Of a DNA stretch of 37,495 nt, positions 1-7,937 are shown piece by piece. A program made the translations under genes and the position numbers. Under the pieces are notes generated by a model. That model was not told the origin of the DNA. It saw only the letters and a list, made by a program, of their open reading frames with translations, and did not search any database. The stretch's first letter is position 1. Each line of letters starts with the position of its first letter. Source of the stretch: Azospirillum isscasi (lineage in GTDB: Bacteria; Pseudomonadota; Alphaproteobacteria; Azospirillales; Azospirillaceae); assembly GCF_030849505.1 (NCBI RefSeq), contig NZ_JAUJFI010000045.1, positions 1 to 37,495 of the forward strand, read 5' to 3'.

Positions 1-690
1 CGGAGCGGGCGCCGCCGGCTTGCCGGACGCCTTGGCGGAGGTTCTGGCGGGCGGCGTTGGTGCGGTCGCCGGCACGATGGCGACCTCAATCGCGCTGGCG
101 CCCGCCGACTGGGACGGCTCACGCGGGGCCACGCCGCGCAGCGTCGGCGTCAGGGCGGCGATGTACATCCGCGTTTCCCGCGGCAGCTTCTGCTTGCCCG
201 CAAGATGCGAGGCGTAGCAGGCCGGGCCGCAATTGTAGGCGGCAAGGAAGCCCGGCGCGCCGAACAGGTCGTACATCTCGCGCAGATAGGCGGTGCCGGC
301 CAGGATGTTGTCGCGCGGGTCGGACGGGTCGGAACCCAGCCCATACTGCCAGCGCATCATGTCGTAGGTGCCGGGCATCACCTGCATCAGCCCGATGGCG
401 CCGGCGTGGCTGGTGATGGTGCGTCCGTTCACCACCGCGCGCCCGCCGCTCTCGCGCATCATCACGGCCCTGATCCACTTCTCCGGCATGTCGAAGCGTT
501 CCGACGCCTCGCGGATGTGGGGGACCCAGCGGCCCAGGGGGTCGTTCGGATCGATTGGGACGACGGCCACTTCCGGAGCCTTGGCGATGTCCGCCGTTTC
601 CGGAGCGTTCGAGGCGCAACCCGCCAAGCCGAGGGCGAGAATCAGAGCGGCACCGGCGGCGCGGGCCGCGGTGAAGTCGCGATAAGCCAC
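1..690 (-). CDS. Lytic murein transglycosylase, lipoprotein (3' end beyond window)
   Basis: Read on the minus strand, the protein opens with a short hydrophobic segment ending in the lipobox LAGC, so it is probably an outer-membrane or periplasmic lipoprotein. The SLT-type catalytic domain follows: MMRESGGRAV carries the catalytic Glu, then HAGAIGLMQVMPGTYDMM and later GFLAAYNCGP, the usual order for Slt/MltC-like transglycosylases that cleave the MurNAc-GlcNAc bond of peptidoglycan. The tail is Pro/Ala-rich and runs off the window. I chose the GTG at 690 because the signal peptide begins a few residues later. A TTG at 717 is in frame with a GAGAGG further upstream and could be the true start. 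The gene stands alone, divergent from the TetR gene. A TTGACA at 762-767 (minus) is a possible -35 box, but I see no convincing -10. Confidence 0.85.
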   Translation of the reverse strand, partial: MAYRDFTAARAAGAALILALGLAGCASNAPETADIAKAPEVAVVPIDPNDPLGRWVPHIREASERFDMPEKWIRAVMMRESGGRAVVNGRTITSHAGAIGLMQVMPGTYDMMRWQYGLGSDPSDPRDNILAGTAYLREMYDLFGAPGFLAAYNCGPACYASHLAGKQKLPRETRMYIAALTPTLRGVAPREPSQSAGASAIEVAIVPATAPTPPARTSAKASGKPAAPAP

Positions 691-974
691 GAGGTGGGGT
701 CCGTGCTTGTTGCACAAAGATCGAAAGCGTTACCCTCTCTTTGCGATGTAATGGTGCTGTCTGTCAAGCAACAAGGCGGGTGTAATGTCCTGATTCCATG
801 GCTTTTCCCTTTTTCATATCCGGTTGGAATGGTTTTCATGCAAATGCTGTTCATCCGGATTTGCCGCTTTTCTGCGTCATCCTGCAGCGATGCCATTTTT
901 GGCGGCGCGGGAGAGAGACCCGTTCCTGCCACGCCCAAGACTTGTGGTCCAATCGCCGCAGCCCGCTCAACCGC

Positions 975-1003
975 TTGACTTTTTCAAGCCCGCTCCATAT
1001 TGA
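975..1003 (+). promoter_or_regulatory. Promoter of the tetR-RND operon
   Basis: TTGACT (975-980) and TATTGA (998-1003) are separated by 17 bp, a good sigma-70 match just upstream of the TetR gene. The palindrome at 1003-1016 starts at the last base of the -10 box, so a bound repressor would block initiation. The promoter call is inferred from sequence only. Confidence 0.55.
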
Positions 1004-1016
1004 ATGAACGTTCATT
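1003..1016. promoter_or_regulatory. TetR-type operator palindrome
   Basis: AATGAACGTTCATT is a perfect 14-bp palindrome that abuts the -10 box and lies 16 bp before the TetR start codon. Operators of this TGAACGTTCA type are common in front of autoregulated TetR repressors controlling RND pumps. The likely ligand-responsive repressor is the adjacent gene. Confidence 0.65.
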
Positions 1017-1031
1017 TATAGCCATGCACCG

Positions 1032-1691
1032 ATGCCCGACAGCACCGCCCATCCCCCTCCCCGCCGGTCCCGACGCAAGGATGCGCGCCCCGCCGAGGTC
1101 ATCGAAGCCGCGCGCGACCTGTTCGTCTCGCGCGGATTTGCCGCAACCAAGCTGGAGCATGTCGCCCGCAAGGCCGGCGTCAGCGTCGGACTTCCCTACC
1201 TCTATTTCGAGAACAAGGAAGGGCTGTTCAAAGCGGTCGTGCGGCAATCCATCCTGCCGCAGTTCCAGATGGGCGAAGACCTGCTGGACAGCTTCACCGG
1301 CACCAGCGAGGAGTTCCTGCGCATCCTGGCCCGCGGCTTCTGGGAGATGGAGCAGAGCCCGAACGCCGGCCTGTCCAAGCTGGTGATCGCCGAGGCGCAG
1401 AATTTCCCCGACCTCGCCCGCTTCTATATGGAGGAGGTCGTCCTGCGCGGGCGGCTTTTCTTCATGCGCATCCTGCGCCGCGGCATCGAGCGCGGGGAGT
1501 TCCGGCCCATGGACGTGGACCAGATGGCCCGCGTCATCGCCGCCCCGCTCAGCATGCTGTCGCTGTGGAACCACTCGTTGCGGCCTTTCGAGCCGGACCC
1601 CGCCGCGGCGTCCGCCGAAGCCTATCTCGACGCCTATCTCGACCTCGTTCTCAACGGGTTGAAAGCCGCACCCAAGGACGCCTCCCCATGA
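1032..1691 (+). CDS. TetR/AcrR-family transcriptional repressor
   Basis: A 219-residue protein of typical TetR size. Residues about 18-65 form the N-terminal DNA-binding domain: VIEAARDLFVSRGFAATKLE followed by VARKAGVSVGLPYLYFENKE, the helix-turn-helix and the hallmark Y-x-F-x-x-K-E-x-L-F segment. The rest is the variable ligand-binding and dimerisation domain. It is the first gene of a three-gene operon with an RND adaptor and pump; its stop overlaps the adaptor start (ATGA, 1688-1691). With the palindrome at 1003-1016 this suggests autorepression and induction by a pump substrate. The inducer cannot be read from the sequence. Confidence 0.92.
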   Translation: MPDSTAHPPPRRSRRKDARPAEVIEAARDLFVSRGFAATKLEHVARKAGVSVGLPYLYFENKEGLFKAVVRQSILPQFQMGEDLLDSFTGTSEEFLRILARGFWEMEQSPNAGLSKLVIAEAQNFPDLARFYMEEVVLRGRLFFMRILRRGIERGEFRPMDVDQMARVIAAPLSMLSLWNHSLRPFEPDPAAASAEAYLDAYLDLVLNGLKAAPKDASP

Positions 1692-2854
1692 TCGACGCCG
1701 CCCGTTCCGAGCTTCCCACCGGCGGCAGGCGCCGGCGCCGCCTGCTGCTGCCCCTGCTGGTCGCCGGGGCGCTGGCCGCCGCGGGCGGAGCCGCCTGGAA
1801 GACCATGGACAGCCGCGACGCGGTTCCCCCCGCCGCCGCCAGCCTGCCACCGCCGGTCCGGGCGGTGGAGCTGTCGCCCGTCGAACTGACCCGCATGGTC
1901 CCGCGCCGCCTGACCGAACTGGTGCGGCTCAGCGGTTCGGTGAAGCCGATGGAGCAATCCACGGTGAAGTCGGAGGTCGCCGCCCGGCTGGTCGAGGTGC
2001 CGGTGCGCGAGGGGCAGGCCGTCGGCAAGGGGCAGGTGCTGGCCCGCTTCGACACGGTGGAGCTTCAGGCCAAGCTGGACGAGAAGCTGAGCAACCTGGA
2101 GGGCGCCAAGGCGCAGCTCGTCCTGGCCGAGAAGACCCGCGCCAAGAATCTGGCGCTGCGCCAGAAGGACATCGTGTCCGAAACCAACATGGATCAGGCG
2201 CAGAGCACGTTCCGCTTCCAGCAGGCCACCGTGTCGGCGCTGGAGGCGCAGGTGGATCTCGCCCGCAAGGCGCTGCGCGACGCGGTGGTGGCCAGCCCCA
2301 TCGACGGCATGGTGGCCGAGCGCGCGGTCAACCCCGGCGAGACGCTGGCGGTCAACGCGAAGATGTTCTCCGTCGTGGACCTCAGCCGCGTCGAGGTCGA
2401 GGCGACGGTCCCCGCCGACGACGTGGCCCGGCTGAAGCCCGGCCAGACCGTGCGGCTGCGGGTGGAGGGTTTCGGCGAGCGGGAGTTCGTCGGCCGGATC
2501 GCCCGCATCAACCCGATGGCCCGCCCCGGCACCCGGGCCATTCCCGTCTACATCGTTCTGGACAACGCCGACGGCGCCCTGCGCGGCGGCATGTTCGCCG
2601 CGGGCGACGCGGTGGTGGACGAGGTGGAGGGCGCCTTCGCCCTGCCCCCCGCCGCGGTCCGGCGCGACCAGGACGGCGACTTCGTGCTGGTCGTCTCCGG
2701 CGACCGGGTGGAGCGCCGCAAGGTGGAGGTGCTCGGCGCCTGGGCGCGCGGCGACCTCGTGCAGGTGCGCGGGCTGGCCGACGGCGATCTGGCGGTGACC
2801 GCCCCCCTGCCCGGCCTGACCGCCGGGCGGACCGTCAGGGTCGTGGGATCGTAA
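1688..2854 (+). CDS. RND efflux periplasmic adaptor (membrane fusion protein)
   Basis: A 388-residue HlyD/AcrA-type membrane fusion protein that would link the inner-membrane RND pump to an outer-membrane channel. An Arg-rich N-terminus precedes one transmembrane or signal segment (about residues 19-36, LLLPLLVAGALAAAGGAAW). Then come the first half of the lipoyl-like barrel (VKSEVAARLVEVPVREGQAV), an alpha-helical hairpin (about 125-185), the second half (VVASPIDGMVAERAVNPGE), and beta-barrel and membrane-proximal domains. The start at 1688 overlaps the upstream stop, implying translational coupling. A longer reading upstream inside tetR is unlikely. The partner pump begins 17 bp after this stop. 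No outer-membrane factor gene is nearby. Confidence 0.92.
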   Translation: MIDAARSELPTGGRRRRRLLLPLLVAGALAAAGGAAWKTMDSRDAVPPAAASLPPPVRAVELSPVELTRMVPRRLTELVRLSGSVKPMEQSTVKSEVAARLVEVPVREGQAVGKGQVLARFDTVELQAKLDEKLSNLEGAKAQLVLAEKTRAKNLALRQKDIVSETNMDQAQSTFRFQQATVSALEAQVDLARKALRDAVVASPIDGMVAERAVNPGETLAVNAKMFSVVDLSRVEVEATVPADDVARLKPGQTVRLRVEGFGEREFVGRIARINPMARPGTRAIPVYIVLDNADGALRGGMFAAGDAVVDEVEGAFALPPAAVRRDQDGDFVLVVSGDRVERRKVEVLGAWARGDLVQVRGLADGDLAVTAPLPGLTAGRTVRVVGS

Positions 2855-2870
2855 GGGAACGGGCCGCGCC

Positions 2871-5800
2871 ATGCCGATCACCCGCATCAGCGTCGACAAC
2901 CCCGTCTTCGCCACCATGATGATGGTGGCGCTGATGGTGCTGGGCCTGTTCTCCTACAACCGGCTGGGCGTCGACCAGTTTCCGGACGTGGATTTCCCGC
3001 TGGTCGTCGTCTCCACCGAATATCCCGGCGCCAGCCCGGAATCGGTGGAGACGGACGTTTCCCGCCCCATCGAGGACGCGGTCAACACCATCGCCGGCAT
3101 CAAGACGCTGACCTCCCGCTCCTACGAGAGCCGGTCGGTGGTGATCGCGGAGTTCGACCTGAAGACCGCCTCCACCCAGGCGCTTCAGGACGTGCGCGAA
3201 AAGGTGTCGGCGCTCCGCCCGACCTTCCGGGACGAGGTGAAGGACCCGCAGATCACCCGCTTCAACCCGGACGACCAGCCCATCCTGTCCATCGCGGTCA
3301 AGTCGGACATCCGCGGCTTGCGCGACCTGACCACCATGAGCGACCAGATCGTCCTGAAGCGCCTGCAGAACGTGCGCGGCGTCGGACGGGCGACCATCGC
3401 GGGCGGCGTGAAGCGGCAGGTCCAGGTGCGGCTGCGGCCCGAACGGCTGGAGGCGCTGGGCGTCGGCGTCGATCAGGTCATCAAGGCGATCCGCGACGAG
3501 AACCAGGACATTCCCGCCGGTTCCGTCTCCGGCAACGGGGCGGAGCGGGTCGTCCAGGTGGACGGGCGCGTCATCGACCCGCGGGAACTTCTCGACCTCA
3601 TCGTCGCCCGCCGCGGCGGCGAGCCGGTGCGGCTGCGCCAGGTCGCCGAGGTGCTGGACGGGCAGGAGGAGCAGGAGTCCGTCGCCCTGTTCAACGGGCA
3701 GCCGGCGCTGGCCGTCGATGTGGTGAAGATCCAGGGCTCCAACACCGTGGAGGTGGCGCGCGGCCTCTACAAGGCGCTGGACGAGCTGCGCCGCGACGGT
3801 TCCCTGCCCTCCGACGTCGTTCTGGAGGTGGTGCGCGACACCTCGCGCGGGATCACCAACTCGCTGAGCAACGTGCAGCGCACGCTGGTCGAGGGCGGTG
3901 CGCTGACCATCGCCATCGTCATGATCTTCCTGGGCTCCTGGCGCAGCACGGTCATCACGGCCCTGACCCTGCCGGTGGCGGTGATGGGCACCTTCGGCGT
4001 GCTGGCGGCCTTCGGCTTCACGCTGAACACGATGACCCTGATGGCCCTGTCGCTGGCCATCGGCATCCTGATCGACGACGCCATCGTGGTGCGCGAGAAC
4101 ATCATGCGCCATCTGGGGAAGGGACAGGGGCACCGGCAGGCGGCGCTGGACGGCACCAAGGAGATCGGGCTGGCGGTTCTGGCGACCACGCTGACCATCG
4201 TGGCGGTGTTCCTGCCCGTGGCCTTCATGGGCGGCATCATCGGGCGCTTCTTCCTGCAATTCGGCATCACCGTGTCCGCCGCGGTGCTGATCTCCCTGTT
4301 CGTCTCCTTCACGCTGGACCCCATGCTGTCCAGCCTGTGGTACGACCCGGCGGCCCACGGGCGGCACGGGCGCGGGATCTTCGGGCGGTTCGCGGAAGGG
4401 TTCCAGCACGGCTTCGACGCGCTGGCGCGGGTCTATGGCCGGATGCTCCGCTGGGCGCTGCGCCGGCGCTGGCTGGTCCTGCTGCTGGCGCTGGGAATCT
4501 TCGTCGGCAGTTTCTTCCTGGTGCCGCGCATCGGGGTGGAGTTCGTTCCCGCCGCCGATCTGGGCGAAACCATCGTGGACGTGGAGACGCCGGTCGGCTC
4601 CTCCCTCGACTACACCGCGGCCAAGCTGCGGCAGGTCGAGGCGGCGATCCGCGAGTTTCCGGAGGTCGCCTATACCTATTCCACGGTCAACACCGGCGCG
4701 TCGGTGGGCAAGAACCGGGGCAGCGTCTATGTCCGGCTGAAGCCCATCGACCAGCGCAAGCGCTCTCCCAACGGGCTGGCCCCGCCGATCCGCGAGCGGC
4801 TGGCGGCCATTCCCGGCGTCCAGATCGGCATCGGCATTCCCGGCGTGGGCGGCGTGCAGAAGCAGATCCAGGTGTCCGTGCAGGGCCGCGACATCGCGGA
4901 ACTGGACCGCATCGCCAAACAGGTGACCGCCGCCATGGGCGGCATCCGCGGCTTCGTGGACGTGGACGTCAGCCTGAAGGCGGCCAAGCCGACCCTGTCG
5001 GTGCGGCTGGAGCGCGATCTGGCGAGCGACCTCGGCGTCGGCACGGCGCAGGTGGCGAACACGCTGCGCCCGCTGTTCGCCGGGGACAAGGTGTCCACCT
5101 GGAAGGCGCCGGACGGCGAGACCTACGACGTGCTGGTCCGCCTGCCGGAGGGCGACCGGGTGGGCCGCGCCGATCTCGACCGCATCCATCTGACCGGCAC
5201 GAACGGCCCCGATGACGCCCCGCGCATGGTGCCGCTGTCGCAGGTCAGCCGGGTCGAAACGACGCTCGGCGCCTCGCAGATCAACCGCCGCGACCTGTCG
5301 CGCGAGGTGAACGTGCAGGCCAACGTCCAGGGCCGCCCGGCGGGCGACGCCGGCAGGGAGCTTCAGGCCGCCATCGCCGGGATCAAGCTGCCGCCCGGCT
5401 ACCGCATCGTCTTCGGCGGCTCGACCAAGGACATCGCGGAGACGACCGGCTACGCCACCCAGGCGCTGCTGCTGGCGGTGATCATGATCTACCTGATCCT
5501 GGCCTCCCAGTTCGGCAGCTTCCTCCAGCCCGTCGCCATCATGATGTCGCTGCCGCTGTCGTTGATCGGGGTGTTCCTGGGGCTGCTGGTCGCCGGCTCG
5601 ACCCTGAACATCTTCAGCGCCATCGGCTTCATCATGCTGATGGGGCTGGTGACCAAAAACGCGATCCTGCTGGTGGACTTCGCCAACCAGGCCCGCGCCC
5701 GCGGGGCCGACCTGCGCGACGCGGTGGTGGAGGCCGGGATCATCCGCCTGCGCCCCATCGTCATGACCACCATGGCGATGATCTTCGGCATGATCCCGCT

Positions 5801-6002
5801 GGCGCTGGGCATCGGCGAGGGCGCGCAGCAACGGGCGCCCATGGCCCACGCGGTGATCGGCGGCCTCATCAGCTCCACCCTGCTGACCCTGCTGGTGGTG
5901 CCGGTGATCCTCACCTACCTCGACGCGCTGTCGCGGCGCTTCAAGCGCTGGTTCGCCCACCGCGACCCGGACGCCGTGGCGCACGGAACGGCGGCGGAAT
6001 AG
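2871..6002 (+). CDS. RND-family efflux pump, inner-membrane permease
   Basis: At 1043 residues it has the full length of AcrB/MexB-type pumps. TM1 lies near residues 10-30, followed by the porter-domain signature VDQFPDVDFPLVVVSTEYPG. TM4 carries GILIDDAIVVRENI with the paired aspartates of the proton relay, and TM10 carries GLVTKNAILLVDFANQ with the partner lysine. Two periplasmic loops separate TM1-2 and TM7-8, as expected for the duplicated fold. It should export hydrophobic or amphiphilic compounds by proton antiport. Substrate range is not predictable. It is co-transcribed with the adaptor and converges on the TauE-like gene with a 1-bp gap (6002/6004), leaving no room for a conventional terminator between them. 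Confidence 0.95.
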   Translation: MPITRISVDNPVFATMMMVALMVLGLFSYNRLGVDQFPDVDFPLVVVSTEYPGASPESVETDVSRPIEDAVNTIAGIKTLTSRSYESRSVVIAEFDLKTASTQALQDVREKVSALRPTFRDEVKDPQITRFNPDDQPILSIAVKSDIRGLRDLTTMSDQIVLKRLQNVRGVGRATIAGGVKRQVQVRLRPERLEALGVGVDQVIKAIRDENQDIPAGSVSGNGAERVVQVDGRVIDPRELLDLIVARRGGEPVRLRQVAEVLDGQEEQESVALFNGQPALAVDVVKIQGSNTVEVARGLYKALDELRRDGSLPSDVVLEVVRDTSRGITNSLSNVQRTLVEGGALTIAIVMIFLGSWRSTVITALTLPVAVMGTFGVLAAFGFTLNTMTLMALSLAIGILIDDAIVVRENIMRHLGKGQGHRQAALDGTKEIGLAVLATTLTIVAVFLPVAFMGGIIGRFFLQFGITVSAAVLISLFVSFTLDPMLSSLWYDPAAHGRHGRGIFGRFAEGFQHGFDALARVYGRMLRWALRRRWLVLLLALGIFVGSFFLVPRIGVEFVPAADLGETIVDVETPVGSSLDYTAAKLRQVEAAIREFPEVAYTYSTVNTGASVGKNRGSVYVRLKPIDQRKRSPNGLAPPIRERLAAIPGVQIGIGIPGVGGVQKQIQVSVQGRDIAELDRIAKQVTAAMGGIRGFVDVDVSLKAAKPTLSVRLERDLASDLGVGTAQVANTLRPLFAGDKVSTWKAPDGETYDVLVRLPEGDRVGRADLDRIHLTGTNGPDDAPRMVPLSQVSRVETTLGASQINRRDLSREVNVQANVQGRPAGDAGRELQAAIAGIKLPPGYRIVFGGSTKDIAETTGYATQALLLAVIMIYLILASQFGSFLQPVAIMMSLPLSLIGVFLGLLVAGSTLNIFSAIGFIMLMGLVTKNAILLVDFANQARARGADLRDAVVEAGIIRLRPIVMTTMAMIFGMIPLALGIGEGAQQRAPMAHAVIGGLISSTLLTLLVVPVILTYLDALSRRFKRWFAHRDPDAVAHGTAAE

Positions 6003-6003
6003 C

Positions 6004-6753
6004 TCATCCCAGATGCTCCCGCATCAGGAACAGACCGAGCGCCAGAAGGCCGAGGAAGAAGCAGCGCCGGAACACCTCCGCCCGCACCCGCCGGCGGAGG
6101 CTCTGGCCGAGCGCCATGCCGGCGAGCGCCGGCAACAGCGACGCCAGTGACCCCCAGGCCAGCGTCCCGTCGAACAGCCCGTGCTGCGCCAACCCGGCGG
6201 CCAGCGCCAGGGTGGACACCGTGAAGGACAGGCCGAGCGCCTGGATCAGCCGGTCGCGCTCCAGCTCCAGCGCTTGGAGGTAGGGCACGGCGGGGATGAC
6301 GAAGACCCCGGTGGCCGCCGTCACCACCCCGGTCGCCACCCCGACCAGCGGCGACAGCCAGGATTCCGCCTGCGGCGGCACCCGCAGCGGCAGCTTCACC
6401 AGCCCGGCCAGCGCGTAGAGCGCCAGAGCGCCGCCCAGCGCCGCCGCCGCCTGCCCCGACGAGGCACCGGCCAGCAGCCCCGCCCCCGCCCAGGTGCCCA
6501 GCGTGATCCCAAGCATCATCGGCCAGAAGCGTTCGATGGTGGCGCCCAGGCCGGGGCCGAAGGCGAGCTGCCAGAGATTCGTCACCAGCGAAGGCACGAT
6601 CAGGATCACCGCCGCCTCCGCGGGCGGCATCACGAGGCCGAGCAGGCCCATGGCGACGGTCGGCAAACCCAGCCCGATCATGCCCTTGACGAACCCGGCA
6701 AGCAGGAAGGTCAGAGCCATCGCGGCGACGATGAGGAGAGGAAGGTCGGTCAT
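6004..6753 (-). CDS. TauE/SafE-family membrane permease
   Basis: A 249-residue, strongly hydrophobic protein with about eight membrane segments in two repeats, as in the TauE/SafE (DUF81) family of sulfite, sulfonate or other organic-anion transporters. The first repeat contains the conserved GFVKGMIGLGLPTVAMGLLG; the second has VGVATGVVTAATGVFVIPAV. The ATG at 6753 starts directly at the first membrane helix, and the longer in-frame extension upstream runs into the LysR promoter region. The divergent LysR gene starts 101 bp away and probably regulates it. The true substrate is unknown. Confidence 0.85.
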   Translation of the reverse strand: MTDLPLLIVAAMALTFLLAGFVKGMIGLGLPTVAMGLLGLVMPPAEAAVILIVPSLVTNLWQLAFGPGLGATIERFWPMMLGITLGTWAGAGLLAGASSGQAAAALGGALALYALAGLVKLPLRVPPQAESWLSPLVGVATGVVTAATGVFVIPAVPYLQALELERDRLIQALGLSFTVSTLALAAGLAQHGLFDGTLAWGSLASLLPALAGMALGQSLRRRVRAEVFRRCFFLGLLALGLFLMREHLG

Positions 6754-6854
6754 GACCGCCACTTGAAGCCGCGGAGCGCCTTCCGGCAATGTGGATGTCA
6801 CGCAGCCTGCCTTCGGATCGGACGAAGGCAGATGCCCCGCCGGAGATCCCACCC

Positions 6855-7775
6855 ATGCGCTTCGACCTGACCGACCTGCGGCTGTTCCTGAACGTCGTGG
6901 AGGCGGAGAGCATCACCCATGGGGCGGAGCGCACGCACCTCGCCCTCGCCTCCGCCAGCGCGCGCATCCGCGGGATGGAGGAGACGCTCGGGGTGCCGCT
7001 GCTGGAGCGCGGGCGCCGGGGCGTCAGCCCGACCCCGGCGGGACAGGCGCTCGTCCACCACGCCCGCCTGCTTCTCCAGCAGGTGGAGCGGATGCGGGGC
7101 GAATTGGGCGATTATGCGAAGGGGCTGAAAGGGCATGTGCGGCTGCTGTCCAACACCGCGGCCCTGGCGGAATTCCTGCCCGAAGCCCTGGCCCCCTTCC
7201 TGGCGGCCCACCCCAACATCGACATCGATCTGGAGGAGAAGCCGAGCCACGAGATCGTGCGGGCGGTGGCGGAAGGGCTGGCCGATGCTGGGGTGGTGTC
7301 CGACCACGCCGACCTGTCGGGGCTGGAGGTCTTTCCCTTCCGGACCGACCGGCTGGTGCTGATCGTCCCCCACGGCCATCCCCTGGCGAACCGCCGCGGC
7401 ATCGCCTTCCGTGAGGTCATGGGCGAGGAATTCGTGGGGCTGGCGGCGCGCAACGCCCTTCAGCAGCACGTCAACGAGCACGCCGTCCGCTCCGGGCACT
7501 CTTTGAAGCTGCGCGTCCGCGTCCGCGGCTTCGACGGGATTTGCCGGATGGTCGAACAGGGGGTTGGGCTGGGCATCGTCCCGGAAGCCTCGGCAAGGCG
7601 CTGCCGCCGCTTCACGAAGATCCGCGCGGTTCGCCTGACCGATCCCTGGGCCGTGCGGTCGCTGGTCGTCTGCGTCCGCCGGCTGGACGCGCTGCCCAGC
7701 CACAGCCGCCAACTGGTGGAGCGGCTGACCAACCCGTCCGCCACTCCTTCCGGCAGCGCAACGAACGCAGGTTAA
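6855..7775 (+). CDS. LysR-family transcriptional regulator
   Basis: A 306-residue protein of usual LysR length. The winged helix-turn-helix is at residues 1-65: RLFLNVVEAESITHGAERTH followed by RIRGMEETLGVPLLERGRRG and VSPTPAGQAL. The rest is the periplasmic-binding-protein-like effector domain (about 90-290), with GVGLGIVPEA typical of the second subdomain. I chose ATG 6855, preceded by GGAG, because the HTH begins at once; an in-frame ATG at 6789 would add 22 residues that do not look like the family. It is divergent from the TauE/SafE permease, the classic layout for a LysR regulator and its target. Confidence 0.9.
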   Translation: MRFDLTDLRLFLNVVEAESITHGAERTHLALASASARIRGMEETLGVPLLERGRRGVSPTPAGQALVHHARLLLQQVERMRGELGDYAKGLKGHVRLLSNTAALAEFLPEALAPFLAAHPNIDIDLEEKPSHEIVRAVAEGLADAGVVSDHADLSGLEVFPFRTDRLVLIVPHGHPLANRRGIAFREVMGEEFVGLAARNALQQHVNEHAVRSGHSLKLRVRVRGFDGICRMVEQGVGLGIVPEASARRCRRFTKIRAVRLTDPWAVRSLVVCVRRLDALPSHSRQLVERLTNPSATPSGSATNAG

Positions 7776-7804
7776 CAGCGCTTGCGAAAGCGACGCCGAT
7801 CCCT

Positions 7805-7935
7805 TCCCCCCCTGGGGAGAAGGTTCAGGGTGAGGGGGTGCCGAAGGCACGCCAGTGGGCGCAACAAGCACGTTTCTCCGCCCCGCCGGGCGTATCGCCC
7901 CCTCACCCGGCCCTCTCCCCGGGGGGAGTGGGCTT
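7805..7935. repeat. Palindromic intergenic repeat (REP-like, possible bidirectional terminator)
   Basis: The gap between two convergent genes holds GC-rich inverted arms: GGGTGAGGGGG at 7828-7838 is an exact reverse complement of CCCCCTCACCC at 7898-7908. A small hairpin GTGCC-GAA-GGCAC lies inside, and near-self-complementary C/G runs lie at each edge (around 7804-7821 and 7912-7928). There is no coding signal. The composition resembles dispersed palindromic elements in alphaproteobacterial intergenic regions. A role as a bidirectional transcription barrier is inferred from its position. Confidence 0.55.
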
Positions 7936-7937
7936 TC

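Noticed and set aside
739..767. Complete promoter for the lytic transglycosylase
   Set aside because: A perfect TTGACA is present on the minus strand, but no acceptable -10 box occurs at 16-18 bp spacing.
642..938. 98-codon minus-strand frame upstream of the transglycosylase
   Set aside because: No family resemblance or ribosome-binding site, and it overlaps the transglycosylase start in another frame.
2835..5984. Very long open frame antisense to the first RND pump
   Set aside because: In GC-rich DNA the reverse strand of a real gene often lacks stops. Its product is His/Arg/Gln-rich with no family motif, while the plus-strand pump has all RND signatures.
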